From the NCBI GenBank assembly GCA_944325595.1, contig CALVAQ010000007.1:38926-102925 (forward strand): a stretch of DNA of 64,000 bases, written 5' to 3'. The first letter of the stretch is position 1. Every line of letters starts with the position of its first letter. Below, one piece after another: positions 1-8,407 of this stretch. The DNA comes from Candidatus Gastranaerophilales bacterium. Lineage in GTDB: Bacteria > Cyanobacteriota > Vampirovibrionia > Gastranaerophilales > Gastranaerophilaceae. The notes beneath the pieces were generated by a model. The model made no database searches, was not told the DNA's origin, and saw only the letters and a program-made list of their open reading frames with translations. The translations under genes were made by a program, and so were the position numbers.

Positions 1-935
1 GCGGTATAACCCATCAACTGCTGTAAAAATAACGGCAGAATTGCAAGTGTAGAATACAAAACAGCACCGATTATAAAATGCAAAAACGTACCTATGGCAA
101 AGTTTTTGTCTTTAAAAACTTTCAAATTTACTATAGGTTCTTTTGCCATCAACTCTCTGACAATAAAAGCAATAAATGTCACACCGACTACAGCAGCAGA
201 CCATCTTACCCAGCGTGCACCGAACCAGTCGCATTTCTGCCCGTTATCCAGAATAACCTGCAAAACGAACAGCCATACAATAAGAAAAATAAAACCCCAG
301 TAGTCAACGGATTTTACTTTTCCCTTTCTGGCATACGGCGGATCTTCAATAAATTTTTTAATCAAAGCAAGAGAAATAAAACCTATCGGCACATTTATCA
401 GAAAAATCCAGTGCCATGTATATGTATCGGTAATCCAGCCGCCGAGAGTCGGACCTATAATCGGAGCAAAAATTACGCCGAAGCCGAAAACTGACATTGC
501 AACCCCTCTGTCCTCGGGTTTAAATTCTTCCATCATTACTGCCTGTGCTATCGGCATAACGGCACCGCCGCCAATACCCTGTATTACACGGGCAAAAATA
601 AGCATCGCCATACTGGTAGCCATACCGCACAGAGCAGAAGCAACAGTAAACATAAGTGTGGATAACAGCAAAAAGTTTTTTCTTCCCATGAGGGTAGAAA
701 ACCAGGCTGTAGATGGGATAATTACACCGTTTGCAACAAGATAACTTGTCAAAACCCAGGTTGATTCATCTCTGGTTGCAGAGAAAGAACCTGCAATGTG
801 GGGCAGCGCTACGTTTGCAATAGACGAATCCAGTACAACCATAAAGATGGTAAGCATTACTGCTCCGGCACTCAGCCACGGGTTTTTTCCCGATGTTGCA
901 TCTTCAATATTTGTTACTGCTGTTTCATCGCTCAT
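1..935 (-). CDS. emrB: EmrB-like MFS drug exporter, DHA2 family (3' end outside window)
   Basis: Inner-membrane proton-driven exporter of the 14-helix DHA2 family, expected to work with the EmrA adaptor and a TolC-type channel. I read 311 codons from the ATG at 935 to the window edge without a stop. The N-terminal motif VVLDSSIANVALPHIAG (about residues 33-49) and ARVIQGIGGGAVMPI (about 115-130) are DHA2 hallmarks, and hydrophobic segments alternate with short loops throughout. The last visible residues, LPLFLQQLMGYT, also fit the family. The ATG shares one base with the emrA stop, so the two are translationally coupled. The C-terminal part lies outside the window. Family call is firm; the drug spectrum cannot be read. 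Confidence 0.9.
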   Translation of the reverse strand, partial: MSDETAVTNIEDATSGKNPWLSAGAVMLTIFMVVLDSSIANVALPHIAGSFSATRDESTWVLTSYLVANGVIIPSTAWFSTLMGRKNFLLLSTLMFTVASALCGMATSMAMLIFARVIQGIGGGAVMPIAQAVMMEEFKPEDRGVAMSVFGFGVIFAPIIGPTLGGWITDTYTWHWIFLINVPIGFISLALIKKFIEDPPYARKGKVKSVDYWGFIFLIVWLFVLQVILDNGQKCDWFGARWVRWSAAVVGVTFIAFIVRELMAKEPIVNLKVFKDKNFAIGTFLHFIIGAVLYSTLAILPLFLQQLMGYT

Positions 936-1984
936 TAGTTTTCAGTTGTTTCTTTTTGTGGTGTCTTTTTTACATAAACCTTCGGAACAACACTCATTCC
1001 CGGTTCTATGCTGTATTGAGGATCAATTTTTGATGTAAATACAATCTTTACGGGAACACGCTGTACAACTTTTACATAACTGCCGACAGCATTTTCCGGC
1101 GGGAACATGCTGGCTTTTGCGCCCGTGCTTGACTGGATTGAATCAACCACACCCATGAGTTTTAAATGCGGATATGCATCAACTTTTATTCTCACAGGCT
1201 GTCCTACTCTGATTTTTTCAAGCTGGGTTTCTTTGTAATTTGCAACTACCCATCTTTTGTCCGGCACTATAGAAAACAACGGCGCTCCGGCATTTATAAA
1301 CGCACCTTCTTCTGCTGAACGGTTTGTAATTTTTCCGTCTTCGGAAGCATAGATTTTTGTATAAGAAAGCTCAAGTTTTGCCTGATTCATTGCTGCTTCG
1401 AGTTTTTTCAACTCGGCATCCGCAACCTTGTTTTTTTCTTTTGAAAATACAGCCTGCTGTGCTGTTGCATAGTTGGCTTTTGCAAGGTCATATTTTGATT
1501 TTGCTCTGTCATATTCCTGCTGGGAAACAGCACCTTTTTCATACAGACCTTTGTATCTGTTGTAATCCTGCTCGGCGACAGTCATATCTGTTTCTGCGGC
1601 ATTTTTGTCAACAACGGCGGATTTCTGTTTGTACAAAGCCATTTCGTATGCAGCTTTTGCCTGTTCATAACGAACTTTGTAATCTCTGTCATCAATTGTC
1701 AAAAGCAGCTGCCCTTGTTTTACATGGTCGTTATCATCAACATACAGTTTTTCAATAATACCCGTAACTTTCGGGCTGACTCTTATTATATGCCCTTCAA
1801 TAAAAGCATCATCAGTTGTTTCAAATGTAGAAAAATACAGCCATCCCAGAAAAACCAGAACCAGTATTACAATAGAAGGCACAAGAAATCTTTTCTTTAC
1901 TACCTTCTTTGCTTTTTTGCGTTTTGTTGTTTTTTCGGCTTTTTCTGGCATAGCTTCGTTATTTTGAAATTCGTTATCTTCCAT
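935..1984 (-). CDS. emrA: EmrA-like membrane fusion protein (HlyD family)
   Basis: Periplasmic adaptor of a tripartite efflux pump, 349 aa, the normal size for EmrA. A lysine-rich cytoplasmic N-terminus is followed by one membrane anchor (residues 33-51), a biotinyl-lipoyl half with VSPKVTGIIEKLYVDDNDHV, a helical hairpin rich in A, K, E and Q (about 95-195), then the second lipoyl half and beta-barrel (AEEGAFINAGAPLF). It lies between marR and emrB in one minus-strand operon, 10 bp after marR and overlapping emrB by one base. A TolC-like partner is encoded divergently at 2562. Assignment is firm at family level. Confidence 0.92.
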   Translation of the reverse strand: MEDNEFQNNEAMPEKAEKTTKRKKAKKVVKKRFLVPSIVILVLVFLGWLYFSTFETTDDAFIEGHIIRVSPKVTGIIEKLYVDDNDHVKQGQLLLTIDDRDYKVRYEQAKAAYEMALYKQKSAVVDKNAAETDMTVAEQDYNRYKGLYEKGAVSQQEYDRAKSKYDLAKANYATAQQAVFSKEKNKVADAELKKLEAAMNQAKLELSYTKIYASEDGKITNRSAEEGAFINAGAPLFSIVPDKRWVVANYKETQLEKIRVGQPVRIKVDAYPHLKLMGVVDSIQSSTGAKASMFPPENAVGSYVKVVQRVPVKIVFTSKIDPQYSIEPGMSVVPKVYVKKTPQKETTEN

Positions 1985-1994
1985 TTTTACCTCT

Positions 1995-2471
1995 TTACAG
2001 ATTTATATCGTATTCTTCTTCAATATTTTTTCTGACTTTTCTAAGCAAACTGACAAGAGTCAAAATCTCTTCGTCACTCATACCTTTGTATTGAGCGACA
2101 CTCATTCTTTCTTTCAACGGTTTTGCAAAATCTACTTTTTCTTTGCCTTTTGATGTCAAATAGACTTTCAGAATTCTTCTGTTTGAATCATCTTTTTCTC
2201 TTTTGATAAAACCTTTTGTCTCCAAAATATCAATCATTCTTGTTATATTCGGACGGTCCTTGCCAAGTATATTGGCTATCTGGGTTTGATACAATCCGTC
2301 TTTCAGTGACAAAATGAGTAATATACCAATCTGCTCTCTGGTGATATCCTGCAGTCCATGAATCTTCAATGTCTTTTGACCCGCAGCTCTGTATGCGGAA
2401 ACAGTAAGTGCAATCTCAAGACCTAAATCTATATCAGTGCTATTAATCTTCTTCAATGCTGGCTCTCTCAA
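1995..2471 (-). CDS. MarR-family transcriptional regulator of the efflux operon
   Basis: Winged-helix regulator, up to 158 aa. The DNA-binding core is visible as REQIGILLILSLKDG, then QIANILGKDRPNITRMID (recognition helix), and a wing with KREKDDSNRRILKVYLT. It heads the emrAB operon and probably represses it. The longest frame begins with TTG at 2471; an in-frame stop lies just upstream. A second in-frame TTG five codons later (2456) follows a GAGAG sequence at a better distance, so the true start is uncertain. The first TTG lies inside a 22-bp inverted repeat (2470-2491), which fits autoregulation. The ligand cannot be inferred. Confidence 0.9.
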   Translation of the reverse strand: MREPALKKINSTDIDLGLEIALTVSAYRAAGQKTLKIHGLQDITREQIGILLILSLKDGLYQTQIANILGKDRPNITRMIDILETKGFIKREKDDSNRRILKVYLTSKGKEKVDFAKPLKERMSVAQYKGMSDEEILTLVSLLRKVRKNIEEEYDINL

Positions 2472-2491
2472 TTGTTACCATGATAACAATT
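2470..2491. promoter_or_regulatory. Inverted repeat, probable MarR operator
   Basis: Perfect 8-bp arms AATTGTTA and TAACAATT separated by 6 bp. It overlaps the TTG start of the marR gene and lies 71 bp upstream of the divergent tolC-like gene, so one bound dimer could control both directions. MarR proteins typically bind palindromes of this size. Binding is inferred, not shown. Confidence 0.6.
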
Positions 2492-2561
2492 GCTATGCTA
2501 ACATACACATTTTAAAAAGACAAGAACCATTCGTATTATCCTCCGTACGGTATAGGCAGTT

Positions 2562-3977
2562 ATGATTAACACAAAAAAATTATCAAAATATATAGCATTA
2601 ATTATACTAATATTTTTTTCAAACCTGAGCGCACTGGCAAATTTTGATGAAATAAAAAGCGATGAGCTAAAGTACAAATCCGCAAAATTGAGCTGCAGCT
2701 GTGAATACCGGCTCAATTCAATAAATTATTGCTGGTGGGAGAATTTTTCCGACCCTTATTTAAAAAAATATGTTTTTCTTGCAATACAAAACAATCATGA
2801 CCTCAAAAAGGCTGCACTAAAAACAGAAGAATACCGGCAGGAGGTCAAACAGGAAATGTCTCACGAACTTCCAAACCTGACTTTTGCCCCCGGTTTTGCG
2901 AGAATAAAAACAGCAAGAAACCAGATTGCAAACTTTGAATTTGCTCAAACGAGGAGCAATATTTACGCTCTTCCTTTTATTGCAAGCTATGAAGCCGATA
3001 TTTTTTTGAAAAACCATGACAAAACCAAAGCTGCAAAAATGGAAAAACAATCCGCCGAATACGAAGAAAAAGCGGCGAATATTTCTATTGCGGCAGATAC
3101 GGCAACACTATATATAAATATAATAAAGCTGGACAAAATAATTGAAACACAGAAAAAAATAGCGGCAATAAGAAAAAATATCTACGAACTCACAAAAGAA
3201 AGAGAAAAATCAGGACTTGCATCCGTATATGATGTTACTTACACAAACCGGCTGCATACCCAGTCAGAAATCGAACTCAACGACCTTATAAAACAACGAA
3301 ATATATATTTACACAGGCTGGCTGTTTTTATCGATACTGCGCCGGCAAATGCGTACAATCTGCCGAGAGGAAAGTTTGACAATCTTGAATACAAGGGAGA
3401 AATACCCGAATGTATTCCCTCCGAATCCATAAGCCTGCGTCCGGACATAATGAAGGCGGAGTCGGATTTGAAAAAAGCCAAAATTGATATTCGTATTGCA
3501 AGAAAGAATTTCCTGCCCTCTTTCAATATTATCGGGGTTGCGGGATACAATTCTCTGCTTCTTGAGAGACTTTTTGACTGGGAAAATATTATGGCTCTGA
3601 TTGCCGTGGGTGCTTTTGAAAAATTGTACACAGGCGGAAACCTCACGGCTTCTCTCAGGATAAAAAAGCTCAAATTCGAACAGCTTTTTGAACAGTACAA
3701 ACAAACGGAACTCAACGCTTTTCAGGAAATAAACGATGTACTTTGTATGATTAAGTACGACACAAACAAAGATTCCGGCAACCTGAAAAAACTGAATCTT
3801 GAAAAAAGCAACCTGAACCTTGTAAAAGAACGCTACAAAGCGGGGATAATTTCATATCTGGAATACATTCAGTATCAGGAAACCACCCTCAGCCTCCAGA
3901 CAGAAAAAGATAACTCAAAAGCTCAGCGGTTGGCAGACTACATTTCTTTGTACAAAGCGGCAGGTACAAAACTGTAA
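2562..3977 (+). CDS. TolC/NodT-type outer-membrane efflux channel
   Basis: Outer-membrane factor for tripartite efflux, 471 aa. The N-terminus is a signal peptide (hydrophobic residues about 9-26, ending SALA before NFDE), apparently cleaved by signal peptidase I because no lipobox is seen. The OMF start motif is present as CWWENFSDPYLKKYV, followed by IQNNHDLKKA. Two long helical repeats follow; the second has LRPDIMKAESDLKKAKID, typical of the family. It is divergent from marR-emrAB across a shared operator and is the likely exit channel for that pump. Family is firm; the dedicated partnership is inferred from position. Confidence 0.88.
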   Translation: MINTKKLSKYIALIILIFFSNLSALANFDEIKSDELKYKSAKLSCSCEYRLNSINYCWWENFSDPYLKKYVFLAIQNNHDLKKAALKTEEYRQEVKQEMSHELPNLTFAPGFARIKTARNQIANFEFAQTRSNIYALPFIASYEADIFLKNHDKTKAAKMEKQSAEYEEKAANISIAADTATLYINIIKLDKIIETQKKIAAIRKNIYELTKEREKSGLASVYDVTYTNRLHTQSEIELNDLIKQRNIYLHRLAVFIDTAPANAYNLPRGKFDNLEYKGEIPECIPSESISLRPDIMKAESDLKKAKIDIRIARKNFLPSFNIIGVAGYNSLLLERLFDWENIMALIAVGAFEKLYTGGNLTASLRIKKLKFEQLFEQYKQTELNAFQEINDVLCMIKYDTNKDSGNLKKLNLEKSNLNLVKERYKAGIISYLEYIQYQETTLSLQTEKDNSKAQRLADYISLYKAAGTKL

Positions 3978-4003
3978 AAAAAAGATGAGTCAGAAAACTC
4001 ATC
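3976..4003 (-). terminator. Rho-independent terminator of the 4082-4597 gene
   Basis: Read on the minus strand, GATGAGT and ACTCATC form a 7-bp stem with a 6-nt loop, followed by eight T. It lies directly after the tolC-like stop but its T-run is on the minus strand, so it serves the gene at 4082-4597. Confidence 0.75.
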
Positions 4004-4081
4004 TAAAGCAATAATATTTGGGAAAAATAAGTATTTGTCTGTTTGTATTTAACTTAACGGGGTTGCTCGGTTTTGCTTTAA

Positions 4082-4597
4082 TTAAGCGAAAATATTGATA
4101 GCTTTTTCTTCTTGTGCTTCTTTACCTTTGTTTGCATTCATTGCATAGAAAGAAAAAGGATTTGAACCTCTTTTGTCTTTGTCGAGAGTTTTTGAATTTG
4201 TCAATTCAATAGTTCCGGGAAGATTGAAAATGTTTTTGATTTCAGATTTTTCACCTTCCGGTACAGGAGCAATCAATTTGCCTTCAACGTTTTTTGCAAC
4301 TCTTGTTGCATCCTGAGCAGCCATTGTGTTGAGGTATTGAACATTTGCAACAAAGTTTTCGTTCAAGGTGATATCAAGACCGGCATTTCTGACTGCAACC
4401 TGTTTTGCTGTATCAAGATTTGTTCTCTGGCTGTAAAGGTCAATACCAACTTCAGGTCTTCTGAATTTTGTCAAATCAACTGTGTTGATATCAAAAGACT
4501 TTGTTTCTGCTTTGGTGAAGATTTGTTTTGCAACTTCGTTAACTGATGAAACGTCAATGTAATTTCTGTTAGTGTTTAATGTTACGCCAAGACTCAT
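4082..4597 (-). CDS. Unknown 171-aa protein with a sigma-28-type promoter
   Basis: I do not recognise a family. The protein has no signal peptide or membrane segment. It begins MSLGVTLNTNRNYIDVSS, is rich in Asn, Lys, Thr and Val, and contains a Pro-rich stretch (APVPEGEKSE, about 111-120) and a charged C-terminus ending in NIFA. The start ATG has a good ribosome site (AAGGGG). It is a single-gene unit with its own terminator at 3976-4003. The upstream box TAAA-N16-GCCGATAT matches the flagellar sigma-28/SigD consensus, so a role in motility, chemotaxis or the cell surface is a reasonable inference, though sequence alone does not show it. Confidence 0.75.
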   Translation of the reverse strand: MSLGVTLNTNRNYIDVSSVNEVAKQIFTKAETKSFDINTVDLTKFRRPEVGIDLYSQRTNLDTAKQVAVRNAGLDITLNENFVANVQYLNTMAAQDATRVAKNVEGKLIAPVPEGEKSEIKNIFNLPGTIELTNSKTLDKDKRGSNPFSFYAMNANKGKEAQEEKAINIFA

Positions 4598-4627
4598 TTG
4601 CCATACCCCTTATTGCTTGTACTTTTT

Positions 4628-4655
4628 ATATCGGCAATATGGAGCAGGTTCTTTA
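4628..4655 (-). promoter_or_regulatory. Sigma-28 (SigD/FliA-type) promoter
   Basis: On the minus strand TAAA (4655-4652), a 16-bp spacer, then GCCGATAT (4635-4628). This matches the known flagellar sigma consensus (TAAA, about 15 bp, GCCGATAA/T). It ends about 30 bp before the ATG of the unknown gene at 4597, leaving room for the AAGGGG ribosome site. Confidence 0.7.
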
Positions 4656-4717
4656 GTTTTTTTGATTTATAATTTACATAAGTTTACAATACACTTAAAA
4701 TCCTTCACAATGCCGAT

Positions 4718-4746
4718 TTGGTATTAATAAGAAATAATGCTATAAT
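4718..4746 (+). promoter_or_regulatory. Sigma-70 promoter of ftsH
   Basis: TTGGTA at 4718-4723, a 17-bp spacer, TATAAT at 4741-4746, with an extended -10 TG one base upstream. Predicted start near 4753 gives a short leader with an AGAGGA ribosome site before the ATG at 4778. Confidence 0.8.
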
Positions 4747-4777
4747 TCTAAAAAAAAGAAAAAATAGAGGATAAAAA

Positions 4778-6640
4778 ATGAATAAAAGCCAATCAACAGG
4801 AATTTGGATAGTAGTAATACTTTTGATACTTTGTCTCGGTTCAATGCTGTTCCCGAACCAGACAACAAGCACTCAGGATCTTTCTTATTCACAGTTTTTG
4901 AGTAAAGTAAAAAGCGGTGAAATTGCATCTGTGCTTATCGATAAAGATTCTGTTGTTGCAAAACCGAAAGTTTCAAAAGAAGTTAACGTAATCGACAAAA
5001 AGAAAAAACCGGAAATCCAGTACAGAGTAATGGTTCCGATGAATGATTTAACTTTTTACAAAAAGCTTGAAGAAAGCGGAGTTGATATAAATATTAAAAA
5101 GCCGAATGACTCTTCTCAAATGATTACTATACTCTCAGCATTGCTGCCGATACTTTTGCTTATCGGGTTTGTTGTTCTTATGGCAAAAACCCTGCAGTCC
5201 GGCGGCTCTCAGGCAATGTCTTTTGGCAAAAGCAAAGCAAAACTTATGCTGGACAGCAAAGTAAAAGTAACCTTCAACGATGTTGCCGGTATAGATGAAG
5301 AAAAACAAGAACTCGAAGAAATAGTTGATTTTCTCAAAAACGGAGAAAAATATATAAAACTCGGAGCAAAAATCCCGAAAGGCGTTTTGCTCGTAGGCGT
5401 ACCCGGGACAGGTAAAACCCTGATGGCAAAAGCAGTAGCAGGAGAAGCAGGGGTTCCGTTCTTTTCAATCAGCGGTTCCGACTTTGTTGAAATGTTTGTC
5501 GGTGTAGGTGCTTCCCGTGTAAGAGACCTTTTTGAACAGGCAAAAAAACATCAGCCCTGTATTATATTCATTGACGAAATTGATGCCGTCGGCAGACAAA
5601 GAGGTGCAGGAATGGGCGGCGGACACGATGAAAGAGAACAAACTCTCAACCAGCTGCTTGTTGAAATGGACGGTTTTGATGAAAATACAAACATAATCGT
5701 TATTGCGGCAACAAACAGACCGGATATTCTGGACAATGCACTGCTTCGTCCGGGTCGTTTTGACAGACAGATTGTTGTTCACAGACCCGACATCCTCGGC
5801 AGAGAACAAATCCTTAACGTGCATGCAAAAAACAAACCGCTTGCAGACGATGTAGACCTCAAAGTTCTTGCAAAAAGAACACCGGGATTTACCGGAGCTG
5901 ATTTGCAAAACTTGCTGAACGAAGCGGCATTGCTTGCAGCAAGACACAACAAAGACAAAATTGAAATGCCTGATTTGGAAGAAGCTATAGACAAGGTAAT
6001 CGCAGGTCCCGAAAAGAAAAGCAGAATTATTTCCGATGAAGAAAAAGAAAACACGGCATACCATGAAGTCGGACACGCCCTGCTGGCAAAACTGCTCAAA
6101 AACACAGACCCGCTGCACAAAGTTTCAATTATCCCGAGAGGAATGGCGCTCGGCGTAACAATGACACTGCCGGAAAAAGACCATCTGACATTGAAAAAAT
6201 CACAGCTGCTGGACAGAATAACAATGCTTCTCGGCGGACGTGTTGCGGAAGAAATCGTATACGGACCTGATGCAATCACAACAGGCGCCCAAAATGACCT
6301 CGAAAAAGTAACTCAAACGGCAAGAAACATGGTTACAACATACGGTATGTCGTTCAAAATGGGTAATATGGCATACGGAAAGAGCGAAGAACACGTGTTT
6401 ATGGGAAGAGATTTCGGACACTCAAGAGATTACTCCGAAGAAATCGCAGCTGACATAGACAGAGAAGTCAAAAGGATTGTGGACGAAAGATACAACCTCG
6501 CAAAAGAACTTCTGCTCGGCAACCGTGATATGCTGGAAGTCATTGCAAAAGAACTTCTTGAAAGAGAAACTCTCGACGAAGAAGAATTCGTTGAAATTAT
6601 GAACCGTGTCGAAAGTGCAAGACAACCGCATGATGTCTAG
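4778..6640 (+). CDS. ftsH: ATP-dependent zinc metalloprotease FtsH
   Basis: Membrane-anchored AAA+ protease that extracts and degrades membrane and regulatory proteins; 620 aa, the normal size. Two membrane segments (about residues 7-25 and 110-130) flank a small extracytoplasmic domain. The ATPase has Walker A GVPGTGKT (about 207-214), Walker [16 protein letters not shown] and the arginine-finger region [17 protein letters not shown]. The zinc site HEVGH is at about 429-433. All catalytic residues are intact. It is a single-gene transcription unit between its own promoter and the terminator at 6704. Confidence 0.98.
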   Translation: MNKSQSTGIWIVVILLILCLGSMLFPNQTTSTQDLSYSQFLSKVKSGEIASVLIDKDSVVAKPKVSKEVNVIDKKKKPEIQYRVMVPMNDLTFYKKLEESGVDINIKKPNDSSQMITILSALLPILLLIGFVVLMAKTLQSGGSQAMSFGKSKAKLMLDSKVKVTFNDVAGIDEEKQELEEIVDFLKNGEKYIKLGAKIPKGVLLVGVPGTGKTLMAKAVAGEAGVPFFSISGSDFVEMFVGVGASRVRDLFEQAKKHQPCIIFIDEIDAVGRQRGAGMGGGHDEREQTLNQLLVEMDGFDENTNIIVIAATNRPDILDNALLRPGRFDRQIVVHRPDILGREQILNVHAKNKPLADDVDLKVLAKRTPGFTGADLQNLLNEAALLAARHNKDKIEMPDLEEAIDKVIAGPEKKSRIISDEEKENTAYHEVGHALLAKLLKNTDPLHKVSIIPRGMALGVTMTLPEKDHLTLKKSQLLDRITMLLGGRVAEEIVYGPDAITTGAQNDLEKVTQTARNMVTTYGMSFKMGNMAYGKSEEHVFMGRDFGHSRDYSEEIAADIDREVKRIVDERYNLAKELLLGNRDMLEVIAKELLERETLDEEEFVEIMNRVESARQPHDV

Positions 6641-6703
6641 TAAACAAAAAGACCCAAAACGGCAACTGCGGCAATTAGATAGCAATTAGATAATTAAATT
6701 AGC

Positions 6704-6740
6704 AAAAAGGTTCTTTGTAAAACAAAGAACCTTTTTGTTT
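6704..6740. terminator. Bidirectional terminator after ftsH
   Basis: A 14-bp stem (6704-6717 with 6723-6736) around a 5-nt loop, A-rich on the left and T-rich on the right. It can end ftsH on the plus strand and the small gene at 6771 on the minus strand. Confidence 0.85.
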
Positions 6741-6770
6741 TTGACGAATCCTCGGATATTTATATCAGAT

Positions 6771-7139
6771 TTATCCAAAATTCAAATTCAGCCCCAAAAG
6801 CTTTATCGGCTCACATTCACGTTCCAGCCAGCTTTGGGTTCTGTTTTTTGAACGCTCCTCATTCACTTCTTTTACCAGTACGGCAAAATTTATGTCTATA
6901 AAATTTATCGTATTTATCTTTTCTATGTAAAAATGCTCTGACCCGCAGTTCGGACAGTATTTTGTCTCGGGCATAATTTGTCCGAATTTTGTAACGGATT
7001 TTCTTTTGATATTGCAGCAGCTGCAGCGTGTCAGATACCACTTGTTCTCAATGTATTTTCCGCAGTCCGGACAGTATCCGGCTTCTTTGTCAGGAGAAAC
7101 TCCTGAATGAGTGCATTCTTTTTTGCGATTGAAAAACAC
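6771..7139 (-). CDS. Small zinc-ribbon protein, function unknown
   Basis: A 122-aa protein with a GTG start preceded by AAGGA. The cysteines occur in CXXC pairs: CPDC (about 23-26), CSCC (about 39-42) and CPNC (about 61-64), with a further Cys at residue 9, which suggests two zinc ribbons. The C-terminal third has none. Zinc ribbons of this size bind nucleic acid or protein partners, but no specific family is recognised. It precedes the ftsH terminator in tail-to-tail orientation and lies downstream of an XRE regulator on the same strand, 85 bp away, possibly in one unit. Confidence 0.75.
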   Translation of the reverse strand: MFFNRKKECTHSGVSPDKEAGYCPDCGKYIENKWYLTRCSCCNIKRKSVTKFGQIMPETKYCPNCGSEHFYIEKINTINFIDINFAVLVKEVNEERSKNRTQSWLERECEPIKLLGLNLNFG

Positions 7140-7223
7140 AATTTTGTCCTTTTTAAAAAATCACATACCGCTTAAATTTAATAAAAATTTAAGCCGAGTC
7201 AATACAATTTCAAAACAAAACAA

Positions 7224-7544
7224 TTATCCCAGAAAAGCCCTTACAATATTGCGTATTTTCAAAATCTGGCTTTCGTTTTTATCAATGAGATGCAAAAGTT
7301 CTTTTTTGGCATCAACAATGCCTGCATACTGAAAATCAAAATCAAATAAAGTTTTGGGATTAATTTCCAGCGCTCTGCAGATTTTTTCTATAGTTTCAGC
7401 GGTAACAAACATCTTTCCGCACTCAATTGAAGAAAGAGCCCTGCTGCTGATATCAATTTTTTCGGCAAACTGTTCCTGCGTAAGCTTTTTGCTTTCTCTC
7501 AAATATTTTAATCTTTTGCCAAAATGTTCTTTTAGTTCTGCCAT
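7224..7544 (-). CDS. XRE-family helix-turn-helix regulator
   Basis: Small DNA-binding protein of 106 aa. The Cro/CI-type HTH runs from LKYLRESKKLTQEQFAEKID through SSRALSSIECGKM (about residues 12-45), followed by the common TIEKICRALEINPKTLF. A C-terminal helix of about 40 residues may mediate dimerisation. I chose the ATG at 7544 (MAELKEHFG) because the upstream codons of the longer frame look non-coding and the HTH then begins at the usual distance. It is divergent from the polysaccharide cluster that starts at 7652 and could control it; that is inference. Confidence 0.85.
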   Translation of the reverse strand: MAELKEHFGKRLKYLRESKKLTQEQFAEKIDISSRALSSIECGKMFVTAETIEKICRALEINPKTLFDFDFQYAGIVDAKKELLHLIDKNESQILKIRNIVRAFLG

Positions 7545-7583
7545 ACAATAATTTTGTAAAAATACGTGCATTAATAACACGAA

Positions 7584-7612
7584 TTGACAGTTCTTGTTTT
7601 GCATGTTTTAAT
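7584..7612 (+). promoter_or_regulatory. Sigma-70 promoter of the polysaccharide cluster
   Basis: TTGACA at 7584-7589, 17-bp spacer, TTTAAT at 7607-7612. The predicted start near 7619 lies about 33 nt before the ATG at 7652. It sits in the divergent gap next to the XRE gene. Confidence 0.6.
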
Positions 7613-7651
7613 TCATATTATCAGCGTAAAACATTGAAAAAGGCAAAAAAC

Positions 7652-8407
7652 ATGAAAATAGGAATAGTTGGCTGCGGAGTAATAGGCGGGGTGATGAAAA
7701 AATGGCTTGAAACACACAACCCCGAATGCAAAATTCTTGTAAGCGACCCGCCCAAAGGACTAAATGACGACCTGTCAGAGGCAGAAGCTGTTTTTATCAG
7801 CCTCCATATTCCGACAGAAAACGACGGTACACAGGATTTGACGGTGCTGGAGGGGATTATTTCAAAACTTCCGGATGCTCCTATTTTTATACGCACAACT
7901 CTTTTGCCGGGCACCTGTGATTCTCTGAGCAAAAAGTTCAACAAAAAGGTTTATTTTATGCCGGAATTTCTGACAGAGCGCACGGCATACGAAGATTTTT
8001 GCTCCCAGCCCATGATTTTTACCGGTGAAGTCGAAACGCTCAAAAAAATATTCAAAAACAAAGAATACATTGTCATGACAAACAAAGAAGCCGAAATCAC
8101 AAAATACGCCCACAATGTATTCGGAGCACTGAAAGTCACATACTTCAACGGCATATACGAACTGTGTGAACAAAACCACTGCGAGTATAAAAATGTCCAA
8201 AAAGGCGTGCTGCTGAGCAATTACATCAACAAACCGCACACCGATGTCCCCGGACCTGACGGAAAATTCGGCTACGGAGGGAAATGCTTTCCAAAAGACG
8301 TAAACGCCTTTGCTCAATATGTCAAAGGCACAGAGCTTTACAGACTGCTAAATGACACAAAATCAGCAAATGATATATTTAGAGAAGGAGCAAAAATATG
8401 CCGTTAG
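7652..8407 (+). CDS. Short UDP-glucose/GDP-mannose dehydrogenase-like protein
   Basis: Relative of the enzymes that oxidise a nucleotide sugar to its uronic acid with NAD. The N-terminal Rossmann motif is GIVGCGVIGG (about residues 4-13) and the central domain holds the catalytic-cysteine motif GYGGKCFPKD (about 209-218). The protein is 251 aa, whereas standard family members are near 430-450 aa; the C-terminal UDP-sugar-binding domain is absent. The frame is intact and overlaps the next gene by 10 bp, so this looks like a natural short form, not a frameshift. The ATG at 7652 is preferred over an upstream TTG because AAAAAGG lies before it. The substrate is unknown. Confidence 0.8.
   Translation: MKIGIVGCGVIGGVMKKWLETHNPECKILVSDPPKGLNDDLSEAEAVFISLHIPTENDGTQDLTVLEGIISKLPDAPIFIRTTLLPGTCDSLSKKFNKKVYFMPEFLTERTAYEDFCSQPMIFTGEVETLKKIFKNKEYIVMTNKEAEITKYAHNVFGALKVTYFNGIYELCEQNHCEYKNVQKGVLLSNYINKPHTDVPGPDGKFGYGGKCFPKDVNAFAQYVKGTELYRLLNDTKSANDIFREGAKICR

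Noticed and set aside
78..494. A 138-aa plus-strand frame at the left edge
   Set aside because: Antisense of the emrB coding sequence, which reads clearly on the minus strand.
5465..6118. A 217-aa minus-strand frame inside ftsH
   Set aside because: Antisense of a fully conserved gene with Cys/Phe-rich composition typical of shadow frames.
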